Shown: positions 1-5,975 of the stretch, piece after piece
How positions within the stretch are numbered: position 1 is the stretch's first letter
Layout of the letters: every line of letters begins with the position of its first letter
Origin: Candidatus Latescibacterota bacterium
Lineage (GTDB): Bacteria > Latescibacterota > MVCY01
Length of the DNA stretch: 6,018 nt
NCBI GenBank assembly: GCA_030608245.1
Contig: JAUWEO010000115.1
Coordinates: 1 to 6,018 of the forward strand
Direction: 5' to 3'
The notes under the pieces: model-generated
What the model was told of the DNA's origin: nothing
What the model saw: only the letters and a program-made list of their open reading frames with translations
Databases searched by the model: none
Made by a program: the position numbers and the translations under genes

Positions 1-1
1 G

Positions 2-88
2 TCAGATAATATGTAGAGTGAAAAAGACCCTCTCTCCCGAATGGAATCCTTGATTGTCGAACTATTTTTGGGAGGAGCAAGGGCATAA
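2..88 (+). pseudogene. possible 3' end of a TetR/AcrR-type regulator, interrupted by TAG
   Basis: Frame 2 reads four codons, an in-frame TAG at 14-16, then 23 sense codons and a TAA at 86-88. Its last residues, MESLIVELFLGGARA, resemble the amphipathic final helix of many TetR-family repressors, which often end in a pattern like 'IVDLFLxG' plus a few residues. If the TAG were TGG, the preceding residues would also fit (a Trp before a short loop). The TAA lies 32 bp before the channel gene, and a TetR gene just upstream of an RND operon is a common arrangement. The TAG may be a real nonsense mutation, a sequencing error, or a sign that this is not coding. The other two forward frames also stop early (frame 1 at 7-9, frame 3 at 51-53). 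The assignment rests on a short similarity recognised by eye and is tentative. Confidence 0.25.
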
Positions 89-120
89 CGGAAAAGTGGG
101 AAGTAGGAAAGGAGAAAAAG

Positions 121-1473
121 ATGTTTCACCTTAAAACAGTATGGGCGATTTTCCTCTGTTCGGTTATCCTTGTCAGTCCCGGTGGCGTTCAGGCGCAGTT
201 GAGGCTTACCTTACCGGAAAGCATCCAGATTGCCCTGCGTAAAAGCAAGGTCCTGACAATAGCACAGGAGAGGTTCAAAGAGGCGGAGGCAAAAAGAAAA
301 GAGGTTCGGGCAGGATTTTTGCCTCAGATAAGCAACAGTAGTACCTATACCCGTCTGGATATCGTTCCCTATATGTCTTTATCTGAGTTCCCCTTTTCAC
401 TCCCCCCGGGCATACCTTCCCGCATCCCGATGGGAGACAGGGATATCTACAGCGTTGCTACCTCTGTGCAGCAGCCTTTGTTTACGGGATTTAAGCTTTC
501 AACCAACTACAAAATGGCCCAGTACTTTGCTGAGGCGGAGAGGTTCAACCTTCAGAAAACTGAGGCCGAGGTTATCTTCAATGTGGAAAACGCCTATTGG
601 GGAGTGGTTAAGGCCCAGCAATTTCAGGCAGTGAGCGAGCAGGCAGTCAGACAGGTGGAGGCTCATGTTGAAGATTTAGAGAATATGTATCAGGTAGGTA
701 TGGTGGCGCAGAACGACCTTCTGCGGGCAAACGTTCAGCTTTCCAACACTGAACTGATGCGAATAAAGGCAACCAATGCCGTGCAAATGGCCAAGACGGC
801 CTTTTGTAACACCCTGGGAATCGCCTTAGATACAGATGTTGGGTTAGATGCCCGATTAGAGCACAAACAGATGCTGGAGATCCCTTTAAAGAGGGCAATC
901 CAGACTGCCTTGCGAGAACGCCCTGAACTGAAGGGTATGCACTATAATCTAAAGGCAGCTCAAAAGGCAGTGTCCCTCTTCTCTCGTTCTCGGTGGTTGC
1001 CTGACATAGTGCTGATCGGTGATTACAACTACAAAAAACCCAACCGGGAGAACAAGAAAAAGTGGTATGGCAGTTGGGATGTAACCTTGGCTCTCCAAAT
1101 GAACATCTGGGACTGGGGCAGCACCTATTACCAGACATCTCAGGCCAAGCATCGACTCAGACAGGTAGAAGAGGGATTTAAACAACTAAAAGATGGAATT
1201 GTCTTAGAGGCTACCCAGAGTTACCTGGCCTTGCAGGAGGCAGCCCAAAAGGTAGCCGTTACCCAGGAGAACATAGTCCAAGCCCAGGAGAACTACCGGG
1301 TGACTGAGGAGAGATTCAAGCAGGGGATGGCCACCAACACCGAGGTGCTGGATGCCAACACCCTACTGACTAAGGCGAAGATGGACCACATCCAGGCCCT
1401 GGCAGATTACAGCATTGCCCAGGCAACGCTGGAAAAGGCAATGGGGATTTTGGACCCAGATCTGGAAGATTGA
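121..1473 (+). CDS. TolC-like outer-membrane efflux channel (OEP family)
   Basis: This 450-residue protein is the outer-membrane exit duct of the pump; three copies would form a beta-barrel plus an alpha-helical periplasmic tunnel. Residues 1-25 form a Sec signal peptide (Lys5, hydrophobic 7-19, likely cut after VQA25). No Cys follows the cut, so unlike OprM it is probably not lipidated. Two homologous OEP halves are visible, about 30-235 and 255-442. The beta-strand motif QPLFTGF (118-124) is matched by MNIWDWG (327-333). The helical motif around YQVGMVAQNDLLRANVQL (190-207) is matched by FKQGMATNTEVLDANTLL (399-416). A Pro-rich segment (82-105) is probably the first surface loop. Length is normal for the family. 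The ATG is supported by AAAGGAG at 108-114, six bases upstream. The adaptor and permease follow on the same strand. Family certain; substrate and exact partners inferred. Confidence 0.95.
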   Translation: MFHLKTVWAIFLCSVILVSPGGVQAQLRLTLPESIQIALRKSKVLTIAQERFKEAEAKRKEVRAGFLPQISNSSTYTRLDIVPYMSLSEFPFSLPPGIPSRIPMGDRDIYSVATSVQQPLFTGFKLSTNYKMAQYFAEAERFNLQKTEAEVIFNVENAYWGVVKAQQFQAVSEQAVRQVEAHVEDLENMYQVGMVAQNDLLRANVQLSNTELMRIKATNAVQMAKTAFCNTLGIALDTDVGLDARLEHKQMLEIPLKRAIQTALRERPELKGMHYNLKAAQKAVSLFSRSRWLPDIVLIGDYNYKKPNRENKKKWYGSWDVTLALQMNIWDWGSTYYQTSQAKHRLRQVEEGFKQLKDGIVLEATQSYLALQEAAQKVAVTQENIVQAQENYRVTEERFKQGMATNTEVLDANTLLTKAKMDHIQALADYSIAQATLEKAMGILDPDLED

Positions 1474-1497
1474 ACACCGAAAAACACTGAATATCAT
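1470..1497 (+). promoter_or_regulatory. candidate sigma-70-type promoter upstream of the adaptor gene
   Basis: TTGAAC at 1470-1475 (4 of 6 to the -35 consensus) and TATCAT at 1492-1497 (5 of 6 to the -10 consensus) are 16 bp apart. The -35 box overlaps the channel gene's stop codon. The site would start a transcript near 1504 with an ~80-base leader before the adaptor ATG. The 113-bp gap is longer than expected in a tight operon, which leaves room for a secondary promoter. Boxes this weak also occur by chance. Confidence 0.25.
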
Positions 1498-1504
1498 ATT
1501 TAGT

Positions 1505-1540
1505 TACGGTCCATGAAGGACCTAGATTAGCTGAGAAGCT
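1505..1540 (+). other. two adjacent small hairpins in the channel-adaptor gap
   Basis: The first hairpin pairs GGTCC (1508-1512) with GGACC (1518-1522) around the loop ATGAA. Two further A-T pairs (1505-1506 with 1523-1524) form beyond a single bulged C. The second pairs AGCT (1529-1532) with AGCT (1537-1540) around GAGA, a GNRA-type tetraloop. Neither is followed directly by a T-run; the downstream stretch is only T-rich and broken by G. A standard intrinsic terminator is therefore unlikely, but they could slow RNase decay or polymerase and change the channel:adaptor ratio. The rest of the 113-bp gap shows nothing beyond the candidate promoter and the adaptor ribosome-binding site. Confidence 0.3.
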
Positions 1541-1586
1541 TCCTGTTGGTTGTTATTAGTTCAAATTCGATGCAAAGGAGGTAGAG

Positions 1587-2687
1587 ATGCGAAGAGCATT
1601 AAGACTGGCAGTTGTGGTATTGGCAATGATTGGTATCTCAGGTATTGTGGGCTGTGGCAAAGAGGAGAAGGCCGAGATGGAAGAGTTTGGTGCTACCCCA
1701 GTAAGACTGACTGAGGTTGTTAGAGGGGACATCAGCACGGTGATCTCTTTAACCGGAGATATCGAACCGGGGAGGCAAGTCAGTATCGTTCCCGATCTGC
1801 CGGGGAAGGTGGCCAGAATATATGTAGAAGAGGGCGATAAGGTAAAGCAGGGCCAGCTTCTGGCGGAGCTGGATACTCGCACAGCGAAGCTCGGGCTCCA
1901 ACAGGCAGAGGCAGGTTTGGCTGTGGCCCAGGCGAATCTCCACAGTGCCTCCAAAGACTGGGAGCGGATACAGGAACTTCACCAAAAGGGCACCATCTCT
2001 CCCCAGCAGTATGAGAAGGTTCAATTAGGTTATCAGGCAGCCAAAGCGCAGCTTCAGCAGGCGGAGGTTGCTCTGGATATGGGCAAGCATCAACTTGAGG
2101 TCTCGCTGATGAAGGCCCCCTTCGACGGGGTGGTAACCGGAAAGAATATCAATGAGGGGGAATATATAAATCCAGCAATGGGCGGAATGGATCCCGGTGG
2201 TTCCTCTGTGGTGACGCTAATGGAGTTGTCTAAAGTGAAAATCAAGGTCAACATCTCTGAGAAGGATATGAAGAAAGTGCGAATTGGGCAGGAGACCCGC
2301 ATCACAGTGGATGCCTATCCGGGGAGGGAGTTCTGTGGAAAGGTATCGAAGCTCAACCCCACTGCTGACCCAATGAGCAGAGCTTTCAAAGTGGAAATAG
2401 CCGTTCCGAACGAAGATATGGCGCTTAAGGCTGGAACATATGCCAGAGTGAGACTATGCATTGTGGTTCATAAGGATGTCTTACTTGTCCCCGAGAAGAG
2501 TGTGATTCAGCGAGACGGGATGTTTCTTCTCTTCGTGGCCGATGGAGACGTGGCCGGGATGAGGGAAGTGAAGCCGGGCCTGAGCAGTGAAGGAGTGGTG
2601 GAGATCGTTGAAGGAGTGCAAGAGGGGGAGAAGGTAATCGTAGAAGGGAATTATGGATTGAAGGATGGGGGGAAGGTAGATTGGTGA
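1587..2687 (+). CDS. RND efflux periplasmic adaptor (membrane fusion protein), lipoprotein
   Basis: This 366-residue protein links the permease to the outer-membrane channel. The N-terminus is a lipoprotein signal peptide with lipobox IVGC; Cys23 would be lipidated. The usual adaptor order follows: first lipoyl half with VPDLPGKVARIYVEEGDKVKQGQLLAELD (split: 68-80, 81-96), an alpha-helical coiled-coil hairpin about 97-170 rich in Ala/Gln with its turn near KGTISPQQ (134-141), second lipoyl half with MKAPFDGVVTG (175-185), a beta-barrel about 213-293, and a membrane-proximal domain about 297-366. The length suits an AcrA/MdtA-type adaptor. The short single hairpin is typical of HAE pumps. The ATG lies five bases after AGGAGG (1576-1581). 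The final Trp codon and the stop lie inside a 14-bp tandem repeat, so the C-terminus may have been slightly altered. Residue 24 is Gly, not the Asp that retains E. coli lipoproteins in the inner membrane; that rule may not apply here. Confidence 0.95.
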   Translation: MRRALRLAVVVLAMIGISGIVGCGKEEKAEMEEFGATPVRLTEVVRGDISTVISLTGDIEPGRQVSIVPDLPGKVARIYVEEGDKVKQGQLLAELDTRTAKLGLQQAEAGLAVAQANLHSASKDWERIQELHQKGTISPQQYEKVQLGYQAAKAQLQQAEVALDMGKHQLEVSLMKAPFDGVVTGKNINEGEYINPAMGGMDPGGSSVVTLMELSKVKIKVNISEKDMKKVRIGQETRITVDAYPGREFCGKVSKLNPTADPMSRAFKVEIAVPNEDMALKAGTYARVRLCIVVHKDVLLVPEKSVIQRDGMFLLFVADGDVAGMREVKPGLSSEGVVEIVEGVQEGEKVIVEGNYGLKDGGKVDW

Positions 2688-2707
2688 TTGCGGATTGGTG
2701 ATTGCGG
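2680..2707 (+). repeat. 14-bp perfect tandem repeat spanning the adaptor stop codon
   Basis: The unit 'attggtgattgcgg' occurs twice back to back (2680-2693 and 2694-2707). The first copy supplies the adaptor's last two bases of Asp365-Trp366 region and the TGA at 2685-2687. Just downstream, CAATCCG (2714-2720) is the inverse complement of CGGATTG (2691-2697), giving a weak 7-bp stem with a 16-base loop. The repeat fills about half of the 55-bp gap before the permease ATG. Similar GATTGCGG-type runs are, from memory, frequent between genes in several uncultivated bacterial lineages; here it may be a small remnant of such a family. Confidence 0.8.
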
Positions 2708-2729
2708 AATGTTCAATCCGAAATCGAAC

Positions 2730-2736
2730 AAGGAGG
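2730..2736 (+). promoter_or_regulatory. ribosome-binding site that fixes the permease start at 2743
   Basis: AAGGAGG lies six bases before the ATG at 2743. An in-frame TTG at 2695 would add 16 residues, but those are highly polar and Arg-rich (including RNRTRRFR), come from the repeat region, and have no ribosome-binding site. The ATG gives the family's usual beginning, a short cytoplasmic helix MNLPEFSVNKRV running into the first membrane span. Confidence 0.85.
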
Positions 2737-2742
2737 TTCCGA

Positions 2743-5700
2743 ATGAATTTACCCGAATTTTCCGTGAATAAACGCGTGACGGTCACTATGCTGATTTCAA
2801 TCGTGCTCGTCCTGGGAGGAATCTCGTTCAGCCGATTGGGCCTGGATCTGCTGCCGGAGTTGGACTTTCCTGTGGTCTCTGTGTTGACTCAGTACGCCGG
2901 CGTTTCTTCGGAGGATATTGAAAACCTGATCACCAGACCGATAGAGGAGGCCGTGAGCGTGGTGAACCGGGTGAAATCTGTCAATTCGTTCTCGCAAGAA
3001 GGCGTCTCGGTGGTGATGGTCGAGTTCGAATGGGGAACGAATCTTGATTTTGCGGCTCAGGATATCCGGGACGGGATCGGCTTGATCCGGGATTTTCTGC
3101 CGCAGGATGTCACGGAACCCCTGGTGGTCAAGTTCGATATGTCTATGATGCCCGTGATGTTCTACGGAGTAACTGCGGATGATATGAATACGCTCCAGCT
3201 CCGGCAGCTTTTGAAGGACGTGGTGAAGGGACGCTTAGAACGTCAGGAGGGCGTGGCTTCCGTGACGCTGATGGGCGGACTGGTGCGCGAAATCCAGGTG
3301 AGGATAGACGAAGCCAGATTAGAGGCCAGAGCCCTCTCCTTAGAGCAGGTGGTTAACACGCTTCGATTTGGAAACCTGAACCTGCCCGCAGGTCGCATCA
3401 CGAAGGGATATAGGGAATTTTTAGTGAGGTCTATGGGAGAATACCAGAATGTAGATGAGATCGCCCATACCATCGTGGGCATCACTCCCGGAGAAGGGAC
3501 GCCGATCTATCTGAAGGACATCGCAGAGGTGGCCGATACACACCGGGAGGTCAGAAGCTACGGCAGAACCCAGAAAAGGGACAGTATTATCCTTATGATC
3601 AGCAAGCAATCCGGGGCAAATACCCTCAAAGTAGGCAATAGGGTGAAAAAGGAGCTCGATGAGATCAAGGGGATCCTTCCTGCCAGCGTCCACTTTCATC
3701 TCTTCTGGGATCAATCGGAGGTGATCAGTAAGGTCACCAGCCGAACGGGTGGCAATGCGGCGGTTGGAGGTGTGCTGGCGGTGTTGATGATCTTCTTTTT
3801 TCTGAGGAGCTGGCGGCCTACGGTGACGATTACCTTAGCGATTCCGCTCTCTATTATTGCCACGTTTATCGCGATGTATTTAGCCGGCTATACCCTGAAT
3901 TTGATGACTTTAGCGGGGCTTGCGTTGGGGGTCGGGATGTTAGTGGATAATGCGGTGGTGGTGATCGAGAATATTTTCCGCCATTTGGAGGAGGGCGAAG
4001 ACCGGATCCTGGCGGCAAAGCAGGGTGCTCGGGAGGTCGGGATGGCGATCACCGCTTCCACCCTGACCACTATGACGGTCTTCCTCCCGATGGTGTTTGC
4101 TGGAGGCATAGCGGGGAAGCTCTCCAGAGGGCTGGCTCTGACGGTATCCTTTGCCCTGTTTGCCTCTCTTTTCGTGGCGCTGACTTTGGTTCCTATGTTG
4201 GCCTCCGTAATCTTCAAGAGGCGAAGGAGCGAGACTCAATTGGAGGGAATCAAGAAGCAATACCGAAGACTCCTAAGCTGGTCACTCTCTCACAGAAAGG
4301 CCGTGTTGGGCATAATCGGAGGGGCTTTCGTGGCCAGCCTATGTCTAATTCCCATTGTAGGAACAGAGTTTATGCCTGCATCGGATCAACCCTTTGTGGT
4401 GATGACGGTCGAGATGCCGGTGGGCACTTCGCTTAAGGAAACTGACAGGGTTGTCCAGGCGATCGAAGCCCTGTTGATCTGCGAAGAAGGGGTCAAAACT
4501 GTCGGGGCGTGGGGGGGACTCTCCGAGGAAACGAAGATGGATGTGGCCTTTGGATCGAGTGAGGCAGGCGTCCATGTAGGTCAAATATCGGCAAGGTTGA
4601 CCGACAAAAAGAACCGGGAACGCTCCAACGCCGAAATTATGGATGCTCTTCGTGTTAAGCTTCCCAGGATTGACGGAGCTAGGTTCGAGTTTATGGATAT
4701 GGGTAAGCAGATGATGGGGGGAGGAGGACTGGCTCCTGTGGAGATCAAGATCTTCGGGAAAGATATTGCCACGTTGAAAGAGATCTCCGAAAGGATTGCC
4801 CGCAAGATAGAGGCGATAGAAGGGCTTCGAGACCTCGATACCACTTTAAGGGAAGGGAAGCCAGAGCTTCGGATCCGAATAGATAAGGAAAGAGCGGGCA
4901 GGATTGGTCTGGCCGTCGGGCAGGTGGCCGGGACGATTCAGGCGGCAATGCAGGGAAAGATTGCAGGGCAATTGAGGAGCGAGGGAGACGAGTTTGACAT
5001 CCGGGTTAGGTTCAGAGAAGGCGATCGCTCCAGTATCGAGGACATCGAGAACCTGACCGTGCTTTCCCCACTTGGCGTTCAAGTTCCCTTAAAACAATTG
5101 GCAAGATTAGAATATGGCGAGGGGCCGGTCAAGATAAGCAGGGAAGATCGCTCCAGGATCGTTTCGATCACGGCAAATACTTTTTCGGGGAAGCGAGACC
5201 TTGGAAGAGCGATGAGGAACCTTGTTGCACTCAGATTCGGAGATGCCTTGAGAGATTTTCGGGGAAGGGATCTGGGCGCTATCATGAAGGATGTGCAAGC
5301 GAAGATGAAATCGGAGATGGGAACTCTACCCTCCGGCTATTTTGTGGAGTTCGGCGGGGATTATCAGCAGATGATAGAGACGTTCGTCGAGTTAGGAACC
5401 GCTTTGGCCTTAGCGGTTCTGTTGGTCTATATGGTGATGGCCGCCTTGTTTGAATCCTTCACGCATCCCTTGGTGATTATGTTCACGATGCCGTTGGCTT
5501 GGATTGGCGTGCCCCCGATCTTGTTGATCGCCGGAAAAACGATTTCCCTGGTCTCTATTGTGGGGGTGATCATCTTAGCCGGGATCGTGGTCAACAATGG
5601 AATCGTGCTAATTGACTACGCGAATCAATTACGAAGACGGGGAGTGGAGAGGCACGAGGCGTTGATCGAGGCAGGGGCGACCAGGCTGCGGCCAATTCTG

Positions 5701-5925
5701 ATTACGTCCGGAACAACAATCTTAGGCATGATCCCGATGGCGCTTTCCACCTCCGAAGGCGCAGAGATGCGAAGTCCCATCGCGCTGACCGTGATCGGGG
5801 GGTTGATTACGGCGACCGCGCTCACCTTAGTGATCATCCCGGTGGTGTACAGCATTGTGGATCTTATCAGCTATAACACAAGCAAGAAGGCGATGAAGAT
5901 GTTGCATGGGAAAGAGGAGGTATGA
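2743..5925 (+). CDS. RND efflux permease, HAE-type (AcrB/MdtC/SwrC-like)
   Basis: This 1060-residue inner-membrane pump is the energy-coupled, substrate-binding part of the complex and is expected to be a trimer. Twelve membrane spans can be placed at about 12-29, 336-354, 360-381, 385-409, 433-455, 462-491, 519-538, 878-899, 905-930, 933-958, 981-1002 and 1010-1040. Two large periplasmic regions (30-335 and 540-877) form the porter and docking domains. Family marks include LDLLPELDFPVVSV (34-47), GMLVDNAVVVIEN (398-410) in span 4, NNGIVLIDYA (951-960) in span 10, and RLRPILITS (981-989) in span 11. By alignment to AcrB, Asp407 is kept (Asp402), while Asp408 is Asn403 and Lys940 is Asn951. 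The heavy-metal RND motif lacks its first Asp (Gly396 here), so metal export is unlikely. The PC2-like region (811-865) carries an extra ~24 residues holding a second RDLG motif. The gene lies 55 bp after the adaptor. Confidence 0.96.
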   Translation: MNLPEFSVNKRVTVTMLISIVLVLGGISFSRLGLDLLPELDFPVVSVLTQYAGVSSEDIENLITRPIEEAVSVVNRVKSVNSFSQEGVSVVMVEFEWGTNLDFAAQDIRDGIGLIRDFLPQDVTEPLVVKFDMSMMPVMFYGVTADDMNTLQLRQLLKDVVKGRLERQEGVASVTLMGGLVREIQVRIDEARLEARALSLEQVVNTLRFGNLNLPAGRITKGYREFLVRSMGEYQNVDEIAHTIVGITPGEGTPIYLKDIAEVADTHREVRSYGRTQKRDSIILMISKQSGANTLKVGNRVKKELDEIKGILPASVHFHLFWDQSEVISKVTSRTGGNAAVGGVLAVLMIFFFLRSWRPTVTITLAIPLSIIATFIAMYLAGYTLNLMTLAGLALGVGMLVDNAVVVIENIFRHLEEGEDRILAAKQGAREVGMAITASTLTTMTVFLPMVFAGGIAGKLSRGLALTVSFALFASLFVALTLVPMLASVIFKRRRSETQLEGIKKQYRRLLSWSLSHRKAVLGIIGGAFVASLCLIPIVGTEFMPASDQPFVVMTVEMPVGTSLKETDRVVQAIEALLICEEGVKTVGAWGGLSEETKMDVAFGSSEAGVHVGQISARLTDKKNRERSNAEIMDALRVKLPRIDGARFEFMDMGKQMMGGGGLAPVEIKIFGKDIATLKEISERIARKIEAIEGLRDLDTTLREGKPELRIRIDKERAGRIGLAVGQVAGTIQAAMQGKIAGQLRSEGDEFDIRVRFREGDRSSIEDIENLTVLSPLGVQVPLKQLARLEYGEGPVKISREDRSRIVSITANTFSGKRDLGRAMRNLVALRFGDALRDFRGRDLGAIMKDVQAKMKSEMGTLPSGYFVEFGGDYQQMIETFVELGTALALAVLLVYMVMAALFESFTHPLVIMFTMPLAWIGVPPILLIAGKTISLVSIVGVIILAGIVVNNGIVLIDYANQLRRRGVERHEALIEAGATRLRPILITSGTTILGMIPMALSTSEGAEMRSPIALTVIGGLITATALTLVIIPVVYSIVDLISYNTSKKAMKMLHGKEEV
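5182..5277 (+). repeat. imperfect internal duplication inside the permease gene
   Basis: TTTTCGGGGAAG occurs at 5182-5193 and again at 5256-5267, each followed by related sequence that encodes RDLG (residues 818-821 and 842-845). Residues GKRDLGRAMRNL and GRDLGAIMKDV look like two versions of the segment that most HAE permeases carry once. The DNA copies are 74 bp apart but the protein motifs 72 bp apart, so small insertions or deletions have shifted the shared 12-mer into a different reading phase. Either an old tandem duplication or partly a coincidence; the second copy matches the usual family segment better. Confidence 0.45.
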
Positions 5926-5975
5926 ATGTGAGGTCGAATACAATCTCAGAGATTGATTTATATAGGATGTCATAG
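5922..5975 (+). CDS. 17-codon open frame overlapping the permease stop; possible remnant of a lost gene
   Basis: The ATG at 5922 overlaps the permease TGA (ATGA overlap), and the frame encodes MNVRSNTISEIDLYRMS before a TAG at 5973-5975. The AGGAGG at 5915-5920 is only one base from this ATG. It is well placed (seven bases) for an in-frame GTG at 5928. A strong ribosome-binding site at the end of an operon gene, plus a coupled start, suggests that a fourth gene once followed and was cut short. The peptide shows no signal, membrane span or known motif. The AGGAGG also codes for the permease's own Glu-Glu, so the whole frame may be chance. Confidence 0.25.
   Translation: MNVRSNTISEIDLYRMS
5941..5955. 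other. 15-bp near-perfect palindrome after the permease gene
   Basis: CAATCTC-A-GAGATTG has two 7-bp arms around one central base. As RNA it gives a six-pair stem with a CAG loop. It is followed by ATTTATATAGG and not by a T-run, so it is a poor terminator. As DNA it has the size and symmetry of a dimeric-repressor operator or a small hairpin that stabilises the mRNA end. It lies within the small open frame at 5922-5975. Confidence 0.3.

Noticed and set aside
1..86. Possible divergent gene starting with a minus-strand ATG at 84-86
   Set aside because: The minus frame stays open to the window edge (28 codons), but no ribosome-binding site precedes the ATG and the peptide looks random. The plus-strand TetR-like reading fits the context better, though the question cannot be settled within the window.
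647..1138. Long minus-strand open frame opposite the channel gene
   Set aside because: It lies wholly inside a well-recognised gene, and its translation is rich in Cys, Pro, Arg and His with no recognisable domain: a shadow of the plus-strand codon pattern.
2695..2742. Alternative TTG start extending the permease by 16 residues
   Set aside because: No ribosome-binding site precedes it, the added residues are Arg-rich and derive from the intergenic repeat, and the ATG at 2743 has an ideal AAGGAGG and gives the family's normal N-terminus.
3928..3972. Heavy-metal (CzcA/CusA-type) permease
   Set aside because: The first Asp of the span-4 metal/proton motif is replaced by Gly396, and the residue after Asp402 is Asn, not Gly; the sequence fits the HAE branch better.
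3888..4260. Overlapping minus-strand open frames opposite permease spans 4-6
   Set aside because: Two minus frames are open at once over the same stretch, as expected opposite hydrophobic codons; the translations show no family motif.
4489..4517. G-rich run (GGGG, GGGG, then seven G) that could form a G-quadruplex or slip
   Set aside because: One loop would be 11 bases long, the runs are explained by Gly/Trp/Val codons, and the reading frame is intact across the G7. No regulatory context is visible.
4716..4721. G6 tract in the permease gene as a phase-variation site
   Set aside because: It encodes part of a short Gly4 stretch (659-662), is too short to be a convincing contingency tract, and the frame is intact.
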